A DNA stretch of 20,895 bases from Pseudomonadota bacterium (GCA_021845555.1 JAJZVS010000011.1:1-20895); one strand, 5' to 3'. Positions 7,749 through 15,428 are shown, counted from the first letter of the stretch. The notes: generated by a model not told the origin, from the sequence alone. Numbers and translations: made by a program.

Positions 7749-10175
7749 ATGATGAACGACAAGACTTCGGCGTGGTGCGATCCCGAGACGTTGAGCGCCG
7801 CCGCCAACAACGCCGTGAGGGCCGTGCCCCCGGTCTGGCCTCTGGCGTCGAGCGTCGCGGTCAATCCGTTCCTTGGCCAGACCGGCGAAAGCCTCGCCCA
7901 GGCGGGCGCCCGGCTGGCCCGGGTGGCGGGCGTCTCCGTCACCATGCCGCGCAGCTGGTATCAGGAACGGATCGGGTCGGGCGAGATCACCGACGAAGAC
8001 CTCGCGGCGGCCCTTGCGTCATCGCCGATCACGCCGCGCGCCATCAGCGTGACGGAGCTGAAGGCCGCCGCGCGTGGGGCGACGCCGAAGGTCCAGGCGA
8101 CGCCGACGGTCTCGGACCTCGCGGCGGCAGCGTCAGGGATCGACTGGTCCGGTTTCTTCGCGCATCGCTTCGGCGACTGGGCGGCCGGGTATTTCGACGA
8201 AGGTCAGGCGCTGTGGGCCGCGCCGCGCGGGCGTGGCGCCTATGCCGCCTGGCGCGCGGTCGCAACGCATGACCTCACCCCGGAAATCGCCGGGCTGTCG
8301 GGGTTCGCGACGTTCGTGTCCGAGGCCCCGGAAACCGCGCGAGACGCTCTGGCGCGCGCGACCCGGCGTCTCGGACTGAAGCCCGAAGCGCTCGAGAGCT
8401 ACTTCCATCGGCTGCTGATGACACTCGGCGGGTGGCCTCACTATGCCCGCTTCAAGCTCTGGCAGGCGGAACTTGCCGGTCGCTCCGACAGCACGATCAC
8501 CGACCTCCTGGCAATCCGGTTGCTGTGGGAACAGGCGTTGTTCGAACGCTACGGCGACCGGATCGCACGGGAGTGGGAGGCTGCGCACGCCTCTCACGCC
8601 GCCCCCGTGACGCCCACTCTCGACACTGTCGTTGATGCCATTCTCCAGGAAGCGGCGGAGCGCGCGGCGCAGCGCGGATTGGCGAGGACCCTGGCGGCGC
8701 CGGCCGATGCGGCGCGTGATCTTTGCCCCACCTTGCAGGCCGTGTTCTGCATCGACGTTCGCTCGGAAGTGTTCCGGCGCGCACTTGAAGCGCTCGACCC
8801 CGGCATCTCGACCCTCGGATTTGCAGGGTTCTTCGGCCTCGCCGCGTCGCATCGTCGGTTCGCGTCGGATGTCGAGGAATCGCGACTGCCGGCTCTGCTC
8901 ACGCCGAGCGTGATGACCTGTTCCGGCGGCCCTCAGGATGCGGCGGCCGACCAGTCCGCGCGTTTCCAGGCGCGCGCCAAGCGGGCCTGGGGCCGCTTCA
9001 AGCTCGCGGCCGTTTCATCCTTCGCCTTTGTCGAGGCGACCGGCCCGCTCTATGCGGGGAAGCTGCTTCGCGACGCCCTCGGCCTGGCATACGCGCCGGC
9101 ACCGGTCGATCCGCCGCCGCGCGTCGCGCCGCCGCTCGATCTCCCGTCCCGCATCACGGCGGCCGAGACGGTGCTTCGGGCGATGTCCCTGACCGCCAAC
9201 TTCGCCAGACTGGTCCTGCTGGTCGGACATGGCGCCAACGTCGTCAACAATCCCCATGCCAGCGGGCTGCATTGCGGCGCGTGCGGCGGCTACGCCGGCG
9301 ACGTCAACGCGCGGCTGCTCGCGTCCCTCCTGAACGATCCCGACGTGCGGACGGGCCTGATCGCGCGGCAAATCGAGATCCCCGCAAACACGCTTTTCGT
9401 CGGCGCTCTGCACGACACCACGACGGACCAGGTCACGATCTATGCGGCCGACCATCCGGACCCATCGCACCGCAAAGACATCGCGCAAGCCAAGGCCTGG
9501 CTGGAGGCGGCAGGGAAAGTCACGCGCGCCGAACGGGCCCTGCGCCTGCCACGCGCGACCAACGAAAAAAGCATCGTCAGGCGGAGCCGCGCATGGGCGG
9601 AGCTCCGCCCGGAGTGGGCGCTCGCGGGCTGCAAGGCCTTCATCGCGGCGCCGAGGAGACGCACGACCGGCAAGAACCTCGAAGGCCGCGTTTTCCTGCA
9701 CGACTATTCATGGAAGCGGGACCGGGACTTCAACGTCCTGGAACTGATCATGACCGCACCGGTGGTCGTGGCAAGCTGGATCAGCCTGCAGTACTACGGC
9801 TCCACGGTGGCGCCGCAGGCGTTCGGCGGGGGCAACAAGGTTCTGCACAACGTCACCGGCGGCATCGGTGTCGTCGAAGGCAACGGCGGTCTTCTGCGGG
9901 CCGGCCTGCCGTGGCAGTCGGTTCACGACGGTGAGCGGTACGTGCATGAGCCGTTGCGTCTCTCCGTCTGTATCGAAGCGCCGCGCGCGGCGATGACGGA
10001 CATCCTGCGGCGGCACGAGAGTGTCCGCGCGCTTTTCGACAATCGCTGGCTGCATCTCTTCGCGCTCGACGACACGGGACGGATGGCCTGGCGCTATGCC
10101 GGCGATCTCCAATGGACCGCAATGGCTGACGGCCAGGACGCGGAACCGGCCGGTCGTCTGCGGTTGGCGGTCTGA
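7749..10175 (+). CDS. dabA: DabA (DUF2309/UPF0753), zinc-dependent catalytic subunit of the DAB inorganic-carbon transporter
   Basis: An 808-residue DUF2309 protein. The beta-carbonic-anhydrase-like active site is complete: C334 and D336 in VFCIDVRSE, H494 in LVGHGANVVNNP and C509 in LHCGACGGYAGDVNAR. The C-x-D spacing and the 15-residue H-to-C spacing agree with the zinc ligands I recall for Halothiobacillus DabA (C351, D353, H524, C539). The N-terminal NAVRAVPPVWPLASSVAVNPFLG is also typical. ATGs occur at 7740, 7749 and 7752. The GGA at 7737-7739 is correctly spaced for 7749 or 7752 and too close for 7740. The gene follows dabB by 19 bases, so the two are one operon. DabA is peripheral and is thought to act only when bound to membrane DabB. 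The gene ends 73 bp from convergent holC, with no clear terminator between. Confidence 0.92.
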   Translation: MMNDKTSAWCDPETLSAAANNAVRAVPPVWPLASSVAVNPFLGQTGESLAQAGARLARVAGVSVTMPRSWYQERIGSGEITDEDLAAALASSPITPRAISVTELKAAARGATPKVQATPTVSDLAAAASGIDWSGFFAHRFGDWAAGYFDEGQALWAAPRGRGAYAAWRAVATHDLTPEIAGLSGFATFVSEAPETARDALARATRRLGLKPEALESYFHRLLMTLGGWPHYARFKLWQAELAGRSDSTITDLLAIRLLWEQALFERYGDRIAREWEAAHASHAAPVTPTLDTVVDAILQEAAERAAQRGLARTLAAPADAARDLCPTLQAVFCIDVRSEVFRRALEALDPGISTLGFAGFFGLAASHRRFASDVEESRLPALLTPSVMTCSGGPQDAAADQSARFQARAKRAWGRFKLAAVSSFAFVEATGPLYAGKLLRDALGLAYAPAPVDPPPRVAPPLDLPSRITAAETVLRAMSLTANFARLVLLVGHGANVVNNPHASGLHCGACGGYAGDVNARLLASLLNDPDVRTGLIARQIEIPANTLFVGALHDTTTDQVTIYAADHPDPSHRKDIAQAKAWLEAAGKVTRAERALRLPRATNEKSIVRRSRAWAELRPEWALAGCKAFIAAPRRRTTGKNLEGRVFLHDYSWKRDRDFNVLELIMTAPVVVASWISLQYYGSTVAPQAFGGGNKVLHNVTGGIGVVEGNGGLLRAGLPWQSVHDGERYVHEPLRLSVCIEAPRAAMTDILRRHESVRALFDNRWLHLFALDDTGRMAWRYAGDLQWTAMADGQDAEPAGRLRLAV

Positions 10176-10248
10176 TCGCCGTCAACCCGCGGGGCTGGTC
10201 CCGGCGCGCGGTGCACGCGGTGCGACCGGGCTTGCCTGTCGTCGCCTG

Positions 10249-10695
10249 CTATTCCTGCTTCGCCCAGCCCCGCTCGGTCTGCTTCCAATAGACCGGCGCG
10301 GCCCCGGCCGCCCGCACCGCCCGCCAGCGGTCCCGCGCCGCCGCCACCGCGGCCTCGTCGCGTCCGTCGAACAGGTCGAACACCCGCTCGAACCCGGTCC
10401 AGGCGGCGCTTTCCGCGCCGCCGACCAGGAACAGGTAGCGCGCGCCGTTCGGCGCCTCGTCGGTCGCGGTCAGCCAGATCGGTTGCAGATCGGCATCGCC
10501 GTCCGCCGCGGTGCCGTGCGGCAGCCACTCGGGCTCCGCCGCGTCCCACAGCGCCGCGTCCAGCTCCGCCACCACCGCCTCGGCCGGGCAGCGCACCACC
10601 GCGCGCTGCCCCCCCGCCAGCGTCCGCCCCAGCAGTTGCGGCAGGGCGCGCGTCAGCGGCGTGCGGGTCAGGTGATAGAAGCCGACCTCAGTCAC
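10249..10695 (-). CDS. holC: DNA polymerase III subunit chi
   Basis: A 148-residue HolC-family protein. It opens with TEVGFYHLTRTPLTRALPQLL and contains the family blocks E-W-L-P-H-G, QPIWLT, RYLFLVGG and RVFDLFDGRDE, with W-x-A-V toward the C-terminus. Chi links the clamp-loader complex (through psi) to single-strand-binding protein at the replication fork. The start is a GTG at 10695, overlapping the pepA stop by 8 bases, so it is probably translated by coupling to pepA. The pepA-holC order is common in proteobacteria. No holD (psi) gene is visible in the window. Confidence 0.9.
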   Translation of the reverse strand: MTEVGFYHLTRTPLTRALPQLLGRTLAGGQRAVVRCPAEAVVAELDAALWDAAEPEWLPHGTAADGDADLQPIWLTATDEAPNGARYLFLVGGAESAAWTGFERVFDLFDGRDEAAVAAARDRWRAVRAAGAAPVYWKQTERGWAKQE

Positions 10696-12166
10696 CGGCC
10701 GGGGTTTCGTAGTGCTCGGCCACCAGCCGATCCAGCAGCCGGACCCCGAACGCGGTCGCGCCCTTCGGCGTGCGGGCGGCGTCCTTGCTCGACCAGGCCA
10801 TGCCGGCGATGTCCAGATGCGCCCAGGGTTTGCCGTTGACGAAGCGTTGCAGGAACTGCGCCGCGGTGATCGACCCGCCCGGCCGGCCGCCCACGTTCTT
10901 CATGTCGGCGATCGCGGACTTGATCTGCTCGTCGTAGGCATCCGCCAGCGGCATCCGCCACAGCTTCTCCCCGCTCGCGCGGCCCGCCGCCTCCAGCCGC
11001 GCCGCCAGTTCGTCGTTGTTGGCGAACATCCCGGCGTGCTCATGGCCGAGCGCGATGATGATGGCGCCGGTCAGCGTCGCCAGATCCACCATGAACGCCG
11101 GATCGAACGTCTGCTGGCAGTACCAGAGCACGTCGGCCAGCACGAGCCTTCCCTCGGCGTCGGTGTTGATCACCTCGATCGTCTGGCCGGAGTAGCTCCG
11201 CACCACGTCCCCCGGCCGCTGCGCGCTGCCCGATGGCATGTTCTCCACCAGCCCGACCAGCCCGACCGCATCGACCCGGGCCTTGCGGCCGGCGAGCGCC
11301 GCCATCAGCCCGATCACGGTGCCGGCGCCGGCCATGTCCCACTTCATGTCCTCCATCCCGCCGGCCGGCTTGATGCTGATGCCGCCGGTATCGAAGGTCA
11401 CGCCCTTGCCGACGAAGGCCACCGGCTTGCCGGCGCCGCCGGCGCCGTCCCAGCGCATCACCACCATGCGCGGTTCGTTGACGCTGCCCTGCGCCACGCC
11501 GAGCAGGGCGCCGAAGCCCAGACCTTGCAGCGCGTCCGGCCCCAGCACCCGCACGTCGACCCCGAGCGCGGCCAGCCCGCGGCAGCGCTCGGCCATTTCG
11601 GCCGGCGTCAGCACATTGGGCGGCTCGCTGACCAGGTCGCGCGAGAGGAACACGCCCTCGGCCACCGCCTGCAGCGGCGCGAAGGCGGCGGCGGCAGCCT
11701 CGGCCGCGTCGCCCAGCACGCGCAGGCGGGCGAGGCGGGGCTTGTCCTCCGGCTTCTCCTTGGTGCGATAGCGGTCGAACCGATACGCGCGCAGCGCCGC
11801 GCCCAGCGCCACCCGGGCCGCCTGCTCCGGCGTCAGCGCATCGGCGGCGATCGCCGCCTCGGCCTCCCGCCCCAGGGCGGCGGCGGCATGGCCGCCCGCC
11901 TCCTCCAGCCGCAGCGGCGTGAGCTCGGCCGCCTTCCCGAGACCGACGGCCAGCACCCGCGACAGCCCGGCGCCGGGCGCCAGGATCATGCAGGTCTTGC
12001 CCTTGCCCCCTTTGAACTCCGCCGCCGCCAGCGCGCGGGCGATCGCCCCGCCGGTCGCCTCGTCGGCCTGCTGCCACAGCCCGGCGGGCGCGGCCCCCTC
12101 GGCCACCAGCACCACGAGCGCGCCGGAGGGCGGCAGGGTCGGGCCGGCAAAGGCGATATCGAGCAT
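10688..12166 (-). CDS. pepA: Leucyl aminopeptidase (M17 family, PepA)
   Basis: A 492-residue cytosolic aminopeptidase that removes N-terminal residues from peptides using two metal ions. The M17 signature NTDAEGRL is at 334-341. All metal and catalytic residues of E. coli PepA are found at a constant offset of 16: K254, D259, K266, D277, D336, E338 and R340. The N-terminal macro-like domain is the more variable half. The ATG at 12166 has GGAGA about 10 bases upstream and gives the usual length; an in-frame ATG at 12226 would add 20 unlikely residues. The gene lies between the rhodanese gene (90 bp upstream) and holC (8-bp overlap), all on the minus strand, probably as one transcript. Confidence 0.95.
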   Translation of the reverse strand: MLDIAFAGPTLPPSGALVVLVAEGAAPAGLWQQADEATGGAIARALAAAEFKGGKGKTCMILAPGAGLSRVLAVGLGKAAELTPLRLEEAGGHAAAALGREAEAAIAADALTPEQAARVALGAALRAYRFDRYRTKEKPEDKPRLARLRVLGDAAEAAAAAFAPLQAVAEGVFLSRDLVSEPPNVLTPAEMAERCRGLAALGVDVRVLGPDALQGLGFGALLGVAQGSVNEPRMVVMRWDGAGGAGKPVAFVGKGVTFDTGGISIKPAGGMEDMKWDMAGAGTVIGLMAALAGRKARVDAVGLVGLVENMPSGSAQRPGDVVRSYSGQTIEVINTDAEGRLVLADVLWYCQQTFDPAFMVDLATLTGAIIIALGHEHAGMFANNDELAARLEAAGRASGEKLWRMPLADAYDEQIKSAIADMKNVGGRPGGSITAAQFLQRFVNGKPWAHLDIAGMAWSSKDAARTPKGATAFGVRLLDRLVAEHYETPAGD

Positions 12167-12256
12167 GGGCGGCGTCTCCGTTGTCGATGAGGCGGGGACT
12201 GTATCAGCCCCCGGCGGCGTTGCCATCGGCCAACCGGCCGCTTCCGCGCCGGAGCG

Positions 12257-12667
12257 CTACTTCTGCCGCCAGGGCAGGCGGGCGGCCTTCCACCCGGCCA
12301 CCGTCCCGCGATGGCCGGCGGGGTCCGGCGGCCCCTCGAACCCATCGGCGACGTTATAGGCCTCGGGGAACCCCGCCGCCTGCGCCGCCCGCGCCGCCGC
12401 CAGGCTGCGCGCGCCGCTGCGACAGATGAAATAGAGATGATGTTCCGGCGTCAGCCCCGCCTCGCGCAGATGCTGCACGAAATGGGCGTTCACCTGCATC
12501 GCGGGATAGACCTGCCAGGGGATCAGCACCGCCTGCTTGCCCGCCTCGATCAGGTCGGGCAGGCCGACGAAATTCCATTCGGCGTCGGTGCGCACGTCCA
12601 CCAGCTGAGCGGCGGGATCGCCGCGCAGGGCTTCCCAGGCCTGGGCGGCGGGGACATCTTCGACCAT
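12257..12667 (-). CDS. Rhodanese-like domain protein
   Basis: A 136-residue single-domain rhodanese. It has the CH2A-type LVDVRTDAEW block (22-31) and the active-site loop CRSGARS with nucleophile C82 and R87. It ends in the GWKAARLPWRQ tail typical of small proteobacterial rhodanese proteins. Rhodaneses carry sulfane sulfur as a cysteine persulfide. The ATG at 12667 is preceded by GGGAG at workable spacing. It is divergent from cysK with only 33 bp between starts, so a link to cysteine and sulfur handling is likely by context; the physiological donor and acceptor are unknown. Confidence 0.92.
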   Translation of the reverse strand: MVEDVPAAQAWEALRGDPAAQLVDVRTDAEWNFVGLPDLIEAGKQAVLIPWQVYPAMQVNAHFVQHLREAGLTPEHHLYFICRSGARSLAAARAAQAAGFPEAYNVADGFEGPPDPAGHRGTVAGWKAARLPWRQK

Positions 12668-12700
12668 GGTAGGGTTTCTCCCGGGGGAACGAGGACAAGG
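12668..12700. promoter_or_regulatory. 33-bp divergent intergenic region between the rhodanese gene and cysK
   Basis: The gap holds both ribosome sites (GAGGA before cysK, GGGAG before the rhodanese gene) and has no room for two full promoters. At least one promoter must lie inside the opposite gene's coding sequence. No clear -35/-10 pair or known CysB/CymR-type site was recognised. Confidence 0.4.
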
Positions 12701-13732
12701 ATGACCAAAGCATATCACGGCGCCGGCTGGCAGGCCGATCTGGCCGCAGCGATCGGACAGACGCCGCTGATCCGGCTGCGCGGCGCCTCGGAGGCGACCG
12801 GCTGCACCATCCTCGGCAAGGCGGAGTTCATGAACCCCGGCGGCTCGGTGAAGGATCGGGCCGGCCTCTATATTATTACCGACGCCGAGCGGCGCGGCAC
12901 GCTGCGCCCCGGCGGCACGGTGGTGGAGGGCACCGCCGGCAACACCGGCATCGGCCTTACGCTGGTCGGCAACGCCCGCGGCTACCGCAGCGTGATCGTG
13001 ATGCCGGAGACGCAGTCGAAGGAGAAGATCGACTTCCTACGCATGATCGGCGCCGACCTGCGGCTGGTGCCGGCCAAGCCGTACCGCGATCCGGGCAACT
13101 ACGTGCACGTCTCCCGCCGCCTGGCCGAGGAGATGGCGGCGGCGGAGGAACCCAGGGGCGGCAGCGTGATCTGGGCCAACCAGTTCGACAACCTGGCGAA
13201 CCGGGAGGGCCACCGTACCGGCACCGGGGCGGAGATCTGGGAGCAGACCGGCGGCGCGATCGACGCCTTCACCTGTGCCAGCGGCAGCGGCGGCACGCTC
13301 GCCGGGGTGGCGATGGCGCTGAAGGCGCGCAAGCCCGGCGTGCGCATCGTGCTGGCGGACCCGGAGGGCAGCGCCCTCTACGAATGGGTGAAGGGCCAGG
13401 AAATGAAAATCGTCGGCAGTTCGATCACCGAGGGGATCGGCCAGTCCCGCGTGCCCGCGAATCTCGAAGGCGCGCCGATCGACGACGCGGAGAAGATCCC
13501 CGATGCCGAGGCCCTGGAACAGATCTACGGCGTGCTGATCCACGAGGGCCTGTCGGTCGGCACCTCCTCGGGGATCAACATCGCCGCGGCGATCCGCGTG
13601 GCGAAGGCGCTGGGGCCGGGCCATACCGTGGCGACGATCCTGTGCGACGGCGGGGCGCGCTACCAGTCCAAGCTGTTCAACCCGGAGTTCCTGCGCGGCA
13701 AGAACCTGCCGGTGCCGGCCTGGCTGGCGTGA
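12701..13732 (+). CDS. cysK: Cysteine synthase A (O-acetylserine sulfhydrylase, PLP-dependent)
   Basis: A 343-residue fold-type II PLP enzyme making L-cysteine from O-acetylserine and sulfide. The PLP lysine is K51 in NPGGSVKDRAG. The substrate loop is TAGNTG (78-83), the phosphate-binding loop is GSGGT (195-199), and GTSSG (287-291) supplies the serine facing the pyridine nitrogen. The tail C-D-G-G-A-R-Y-Q-S-K-L-F-N-P and the TAGNTG form (rather than TSGNTG) place it in the alphaproteobacterial cysteine synthase branch I recall, which is related to fungal mitochondrial forms. GAGGA precedes the ATG. It pairs divergently with the rhodanese gene. A cystathionine beta-synthase role is less likely at this length and with no extra domain. 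Confidence 0.92.
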   Translation: MTKAYHGAGWQADLAAAIGQTPLIRLRGASEATGCTILGKAEFMNPGGSVKDRAGLYIITDAERRGTLRPGGTVVEGTAGNTGIGLTLVGNARGYRSVIVMPETQSKEKIDFLRMIGADLRLVPAKPYRDPGNYVHVSRRLAEEMAAAEEPRGGSVIWANQFDNLANREGHRTGTGAEIWEQTGGAIDAFTCASGSGGTLAGVAMALKARKPGVRIVLADPEGSALYEWVKGQEMKIVGSSITEGIGQSRVPANLEGAPIDDAEKIPDAEALEQIYGVLIHEGLSVGTSSGINIAAAIRVAKALGPGHTVATILCDGGARYQSKLFNPEFLRGKNLPVPAWLA

Positions 13733-13750
13733 GCGGCGCCCAGCCCGCCG

Positions 13751-13795
13751 CGGTTCGCCCGGCCCCGGTTCGCCCGGCCCCGGTTCGCCCGGACC
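13751..13795. repeat. Three tandem copies of a 15-bp repeat after cysK
   Basis: The unit CGGTTCGCCCGGCCC occurs at 13751-13765 and 13766-13780, and with one mismatch at 13781-13795. Fifteen bases keep frame: if the next gene started at the GTG at 13729, the repeat would encode V-R-P-A-P three times. I take it to be intergenic. The role is unknown. Confidence 0.8.
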
Positions 13796-13851
13796 CCTTC
13801 CGTGCGGTCCGCCCCTGGCGCGCGGCCCGTCGGCGGTCCATCTTCCGGGGC

Positions 13852-14415
13852 ATGCAAGCCCCCGCGCACGGCCCCGCCGAGTCCTCCGATGCCGCTCCGG
13901 ACCGTGCCGGCACCGGCCCCGTGCGGGTCGCGCGCACGGAGGCCGGGGCGCTGACCTATCTGCTCGACGGCCCGCCCGAGGCGCTGCCGGCGGTGCGCGG
14001 CCACGATCTGGACCGCGCCTGGCACGCCGCCCGCGGCGCGGCGATCGGGCAGCGCTGGGACGGCGCGCGCGGCATCCGCTTCCACCGGCCGGACGGCGGC
14101 ACCACCGACCTCGCCCTGGCGGACCCCGATGCCTGCTGCTGGGCCGGCGCGGTGGACCGGCTGGTCGGGCTCGGCACCTGGTACGGCATGGCGCTCTGCT
14201 TGCGGCTGCTGGCGCTGGTCGATCTGCTGGCGCGGGCGCCCTGGACCGCGGCGCTCTGCCGGCTGGCGCGCGACGGGGCGGAGATCGATCCGCGCCTGCT
14301 GCGCGTCGCCGCCAGCCTGCCGCTGACCGCCGAGGCCCGGCTGGACGAGGCGCTGGTGCGCGCCCGGCTGGGTGTCCCCGGTCCCCCGGCCCTGCCACAC
14401 GGAGGCCGCGCATGA
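13852..14415 (+). CDS. Uncharacterised protein, 187 residues
   Basis: I do not recognise this family. From the ATG at 13852 the product is 187 residues, Ala/Arg/Leu-rich. Residues from about 23 onward (VRVARTEAGALTYLLDGPPE, then VRGHDLDRAW) look like a structured domain. A Leu/Ala-rich stretch near the centre (WYGMALCLRLLALVDLLARA) could be an amphipathic or single membrane-associated helix. There is no signal peptide. The frame also opens at a GTG at 13729 that overlaps the cysK stop, but that extension is low-complexity and includes the 15-bp repeat; GGGG sits very close to the ATG. The stop overlaps the next gene's start (ATGA), so the two are translationally coupled and probably act together. 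Strand and frame are well supported by codon position bias. Confidence 0.65.
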   Translation: MQAPAHGPAESSDAAPDRAGTGPVRVARTEAGALTYLLDGPPEALPAVRGHDLDRAWHAARGAAIGQRWDGARGIRFHRPDGGTTDLALADPDACCWAGAVDRLVGLGTWYGMALCLRLLALVDLLARAPWTAALCRLARDGAEIDPRLLRVAASLPLTAEARLDEALVRARLGVPGPPALPHGGRA

Positions 14416-14717
14416 GACGCGCCGCCCTCTCCCTGCCGCTGCTGGCGCTGCTCGCCGGATGCGCCGCCCCGTCCGCGCCGCTGTCGGTCACCGATCGCGA
14501 CACCATCGCCGCCTGCCGGGCCCAGGCGCAGACCACCTACGAGATCCGGCATCGCGCCGAGATCTACAGTATCCACGAGGGCGCCTCGCCCTATTCCGGG
14601 ACCGGGCTGCTGCGCGGCCCGACCGAGGGGCTGTCCGACCGCTACGAGCAGGAGCGGCAGATCGATAACTGCGTGCGCAACCGCGGCACCGGCCCCGGCG
14701 GCACCGCCCGCCCGTAA
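14412..14717 (+). CDS. Small predicted lipoprotein, 101 residues
   Basis: It begins MRRAALSLPLLALLAGCAAP, a lipoprotein signal with lipobox LAGC, so C17 would be lipidated and the mature 85 residues anchored in a membrane facing the periplasm. The mature part is polar, with Y-E-I-R-H-R-A-E-I-Y-S, G-A-S-P-Y-S-G-T-G, G-L-S-D-R-Y and a Cys near residue 88. That pattern recalls small unnamed Acetobacteraceae lipoproteins. GGAGG is upstream of the ATG, and the ATG overlaps the preceding stop by 4 bases. Function is unknown. The following 72 bp to the RidA gene hold a weak GC repeat and no clear promoter. Confidence 0.75.
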   Translation: MRRAALSLPLLALLAGCAAPSAPLSVTDRDTIAACRAQAQTTYEIRHRAEIYSIHEGASPYSGTGLLRGPTEGLSDRYEQERQIDNCVRNRGTGPGGTARP

Positions 14718-14789
14718 GCCGGTCCGGCTTGCCGGCCGCCGCCGCCCCACCCTACAAGCCTCCCGTATCAACACGAGGGAGACGCGCGC

Positions 14790-15140
14790 ATGAGCCGCAT
14801 CATTCGGACCGAACCCGGCAAGATTCTCGCCAAGGCGGTGGAGCACCACGGCTTCGTCTATCTCCCGGGCATCACCGCCCAGGACACCGGCAAGGACATC
14901 AAGGGCCAGACCGCCGAGGTGCTGGCGCAGATCGACGCCATGCTGGAGACCCACGGCACCGACAAGACGCGGCTGCTGCAGGCGCAGATCTGGCTGAAGC
15001 ATATCAGCGACCGTCCGGCGATGAACGAGCTCTGGAGCGCCTGGCTGCCCGAGGGCATGGCGCCGGTCCGCGCCTGCGTGCAGGCGGAACTCGCCGATCC
15101 GAAGCTGCTGGTCGAGATCATGATCACCGCCTGCAAGTGA
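14790..15140 (+). CDS. RidA family protein (YjgF/YER057c/UK114)
   Basis: A 116-residue RidA-superfamily protein; trimeric members hydrolyse reactive enamine/imine intermediates of PLP enzymes. The key arginine is R94 in A-P-V-R-A-C-V, matching R105 of E. coli RidA, and E109 in VEIMITA matches the second conserved acid. GGGAG precedes the ATG. It is shorter than canonical RidA and lacks some of its N-terminal signature, so it may belong to a Rid subfamily with a different role. Lying four genes after PLP-dependent cysK, it could serve cysteine or serine metabolism, but that is inference. Confidence 0.9.
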   Translation: MSRIIRTEPGKILAKAVEHHGFVYLPGITAQDTGKDIKGQTAEVLAQIDAMLETHGTDKTRLLQAQIWLKHISDRPAMNELWSAWLPEGMAPVRACVQAELADPKLLVEIMITACK

Positions 15141-15148
15141 TCCCCCGC

Positions 15149-15174
15149 CCCCTTTGGCGCGGCCGCCCCAGGGG
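15149..15174 (+). terminator. Imperfect GC hairpin after the RidA gene, possible terminator
   Basis: CCCCTTTGGCG (15149-15159) can pair with CGCCCCAGGGG (15164-15174 read back) around a 4-base loop. This gives nine pairs and one 2x2 mismatch. It begins 9 bases after the stop codon. There is no T-run after it, so an intrinsic terminator is only possible. Confidence 0.35.
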
Positions 15175-15249
15175 AGACGCCGAGGGGGACACGCCAAGGG
15201 GGCAGGCCCCCGGCGGTCGGCCCGCGCCAATGGGGGCAATCCGAGGGGG
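15171..15249 (+). repeat. G-run direct repeats
   Basis: Five runs of four or five G occur at 15171, 15184, 15198, 15232 and 15245. The second and third sit in near-identical 14-base units (ACGCCGAGGGGGAC and ACGCCAAGGGGGCA). The plus strand could in principle form a G-quadruplex in the leader of the downstream CHAP gene, though C-runs between them would compete as hairpins. Confidence 0.5.
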
Positions 15250-15301
15250 CGTCCTCCTGCCACCTCGGGTTGCATTAGGATGTCTTTCCCCGCAACCGGC
15301 T

Positions 15302-15310
15302 TTATCCACA
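15302..15310 (+). other. Single perfect DnaA-box sequence TTATCCACA
   Basis: TTATCCACA matches the high-affinity DnaA box exactly. It lies in the 288-bp gap between the RidA and CHAP genes, in a locally AT-richer patch. No second good box is close (TTGGTCACA at about 15334 is a poor match), so this is not an origin on present evidence. It could be chance or a DnaA-regulated promoter element. Confidence 0.35.
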
Positions 15311-15428
15311 GCCTGATCGGTAAAAACTGCGTCGTTTTGGTCACACTCCAACGAATTTAGGGTTGCCACGCACGCAGGGCTGCGGCTACCGCAACTCTTG
15401 TCTGGGGCACGGATGGGGATCCAAACGG

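Noticed and set aside
6191..7945. 584-codon minus-strand open frame over dabB
   Set aside because: Its translation is rich in Arg, Gly, Asp and Gln without domains, and dabB on the plus strand is unambiguous.
13037..14536. 499-codon minus-strand frame with Gly-Pro-Glu repeats
   Set aside because: The repeat is the reverse reading of the 15-bp tandem repeat; the frame overlaps cysK and the unknown gene antisense.
15302..15310. Chromosome origin suggested by the DnaA box
   Set aside because: Only one good box, no cluster, no AT-rich unwinding region and no dnaA, hemE, parAB or similar neighbour.
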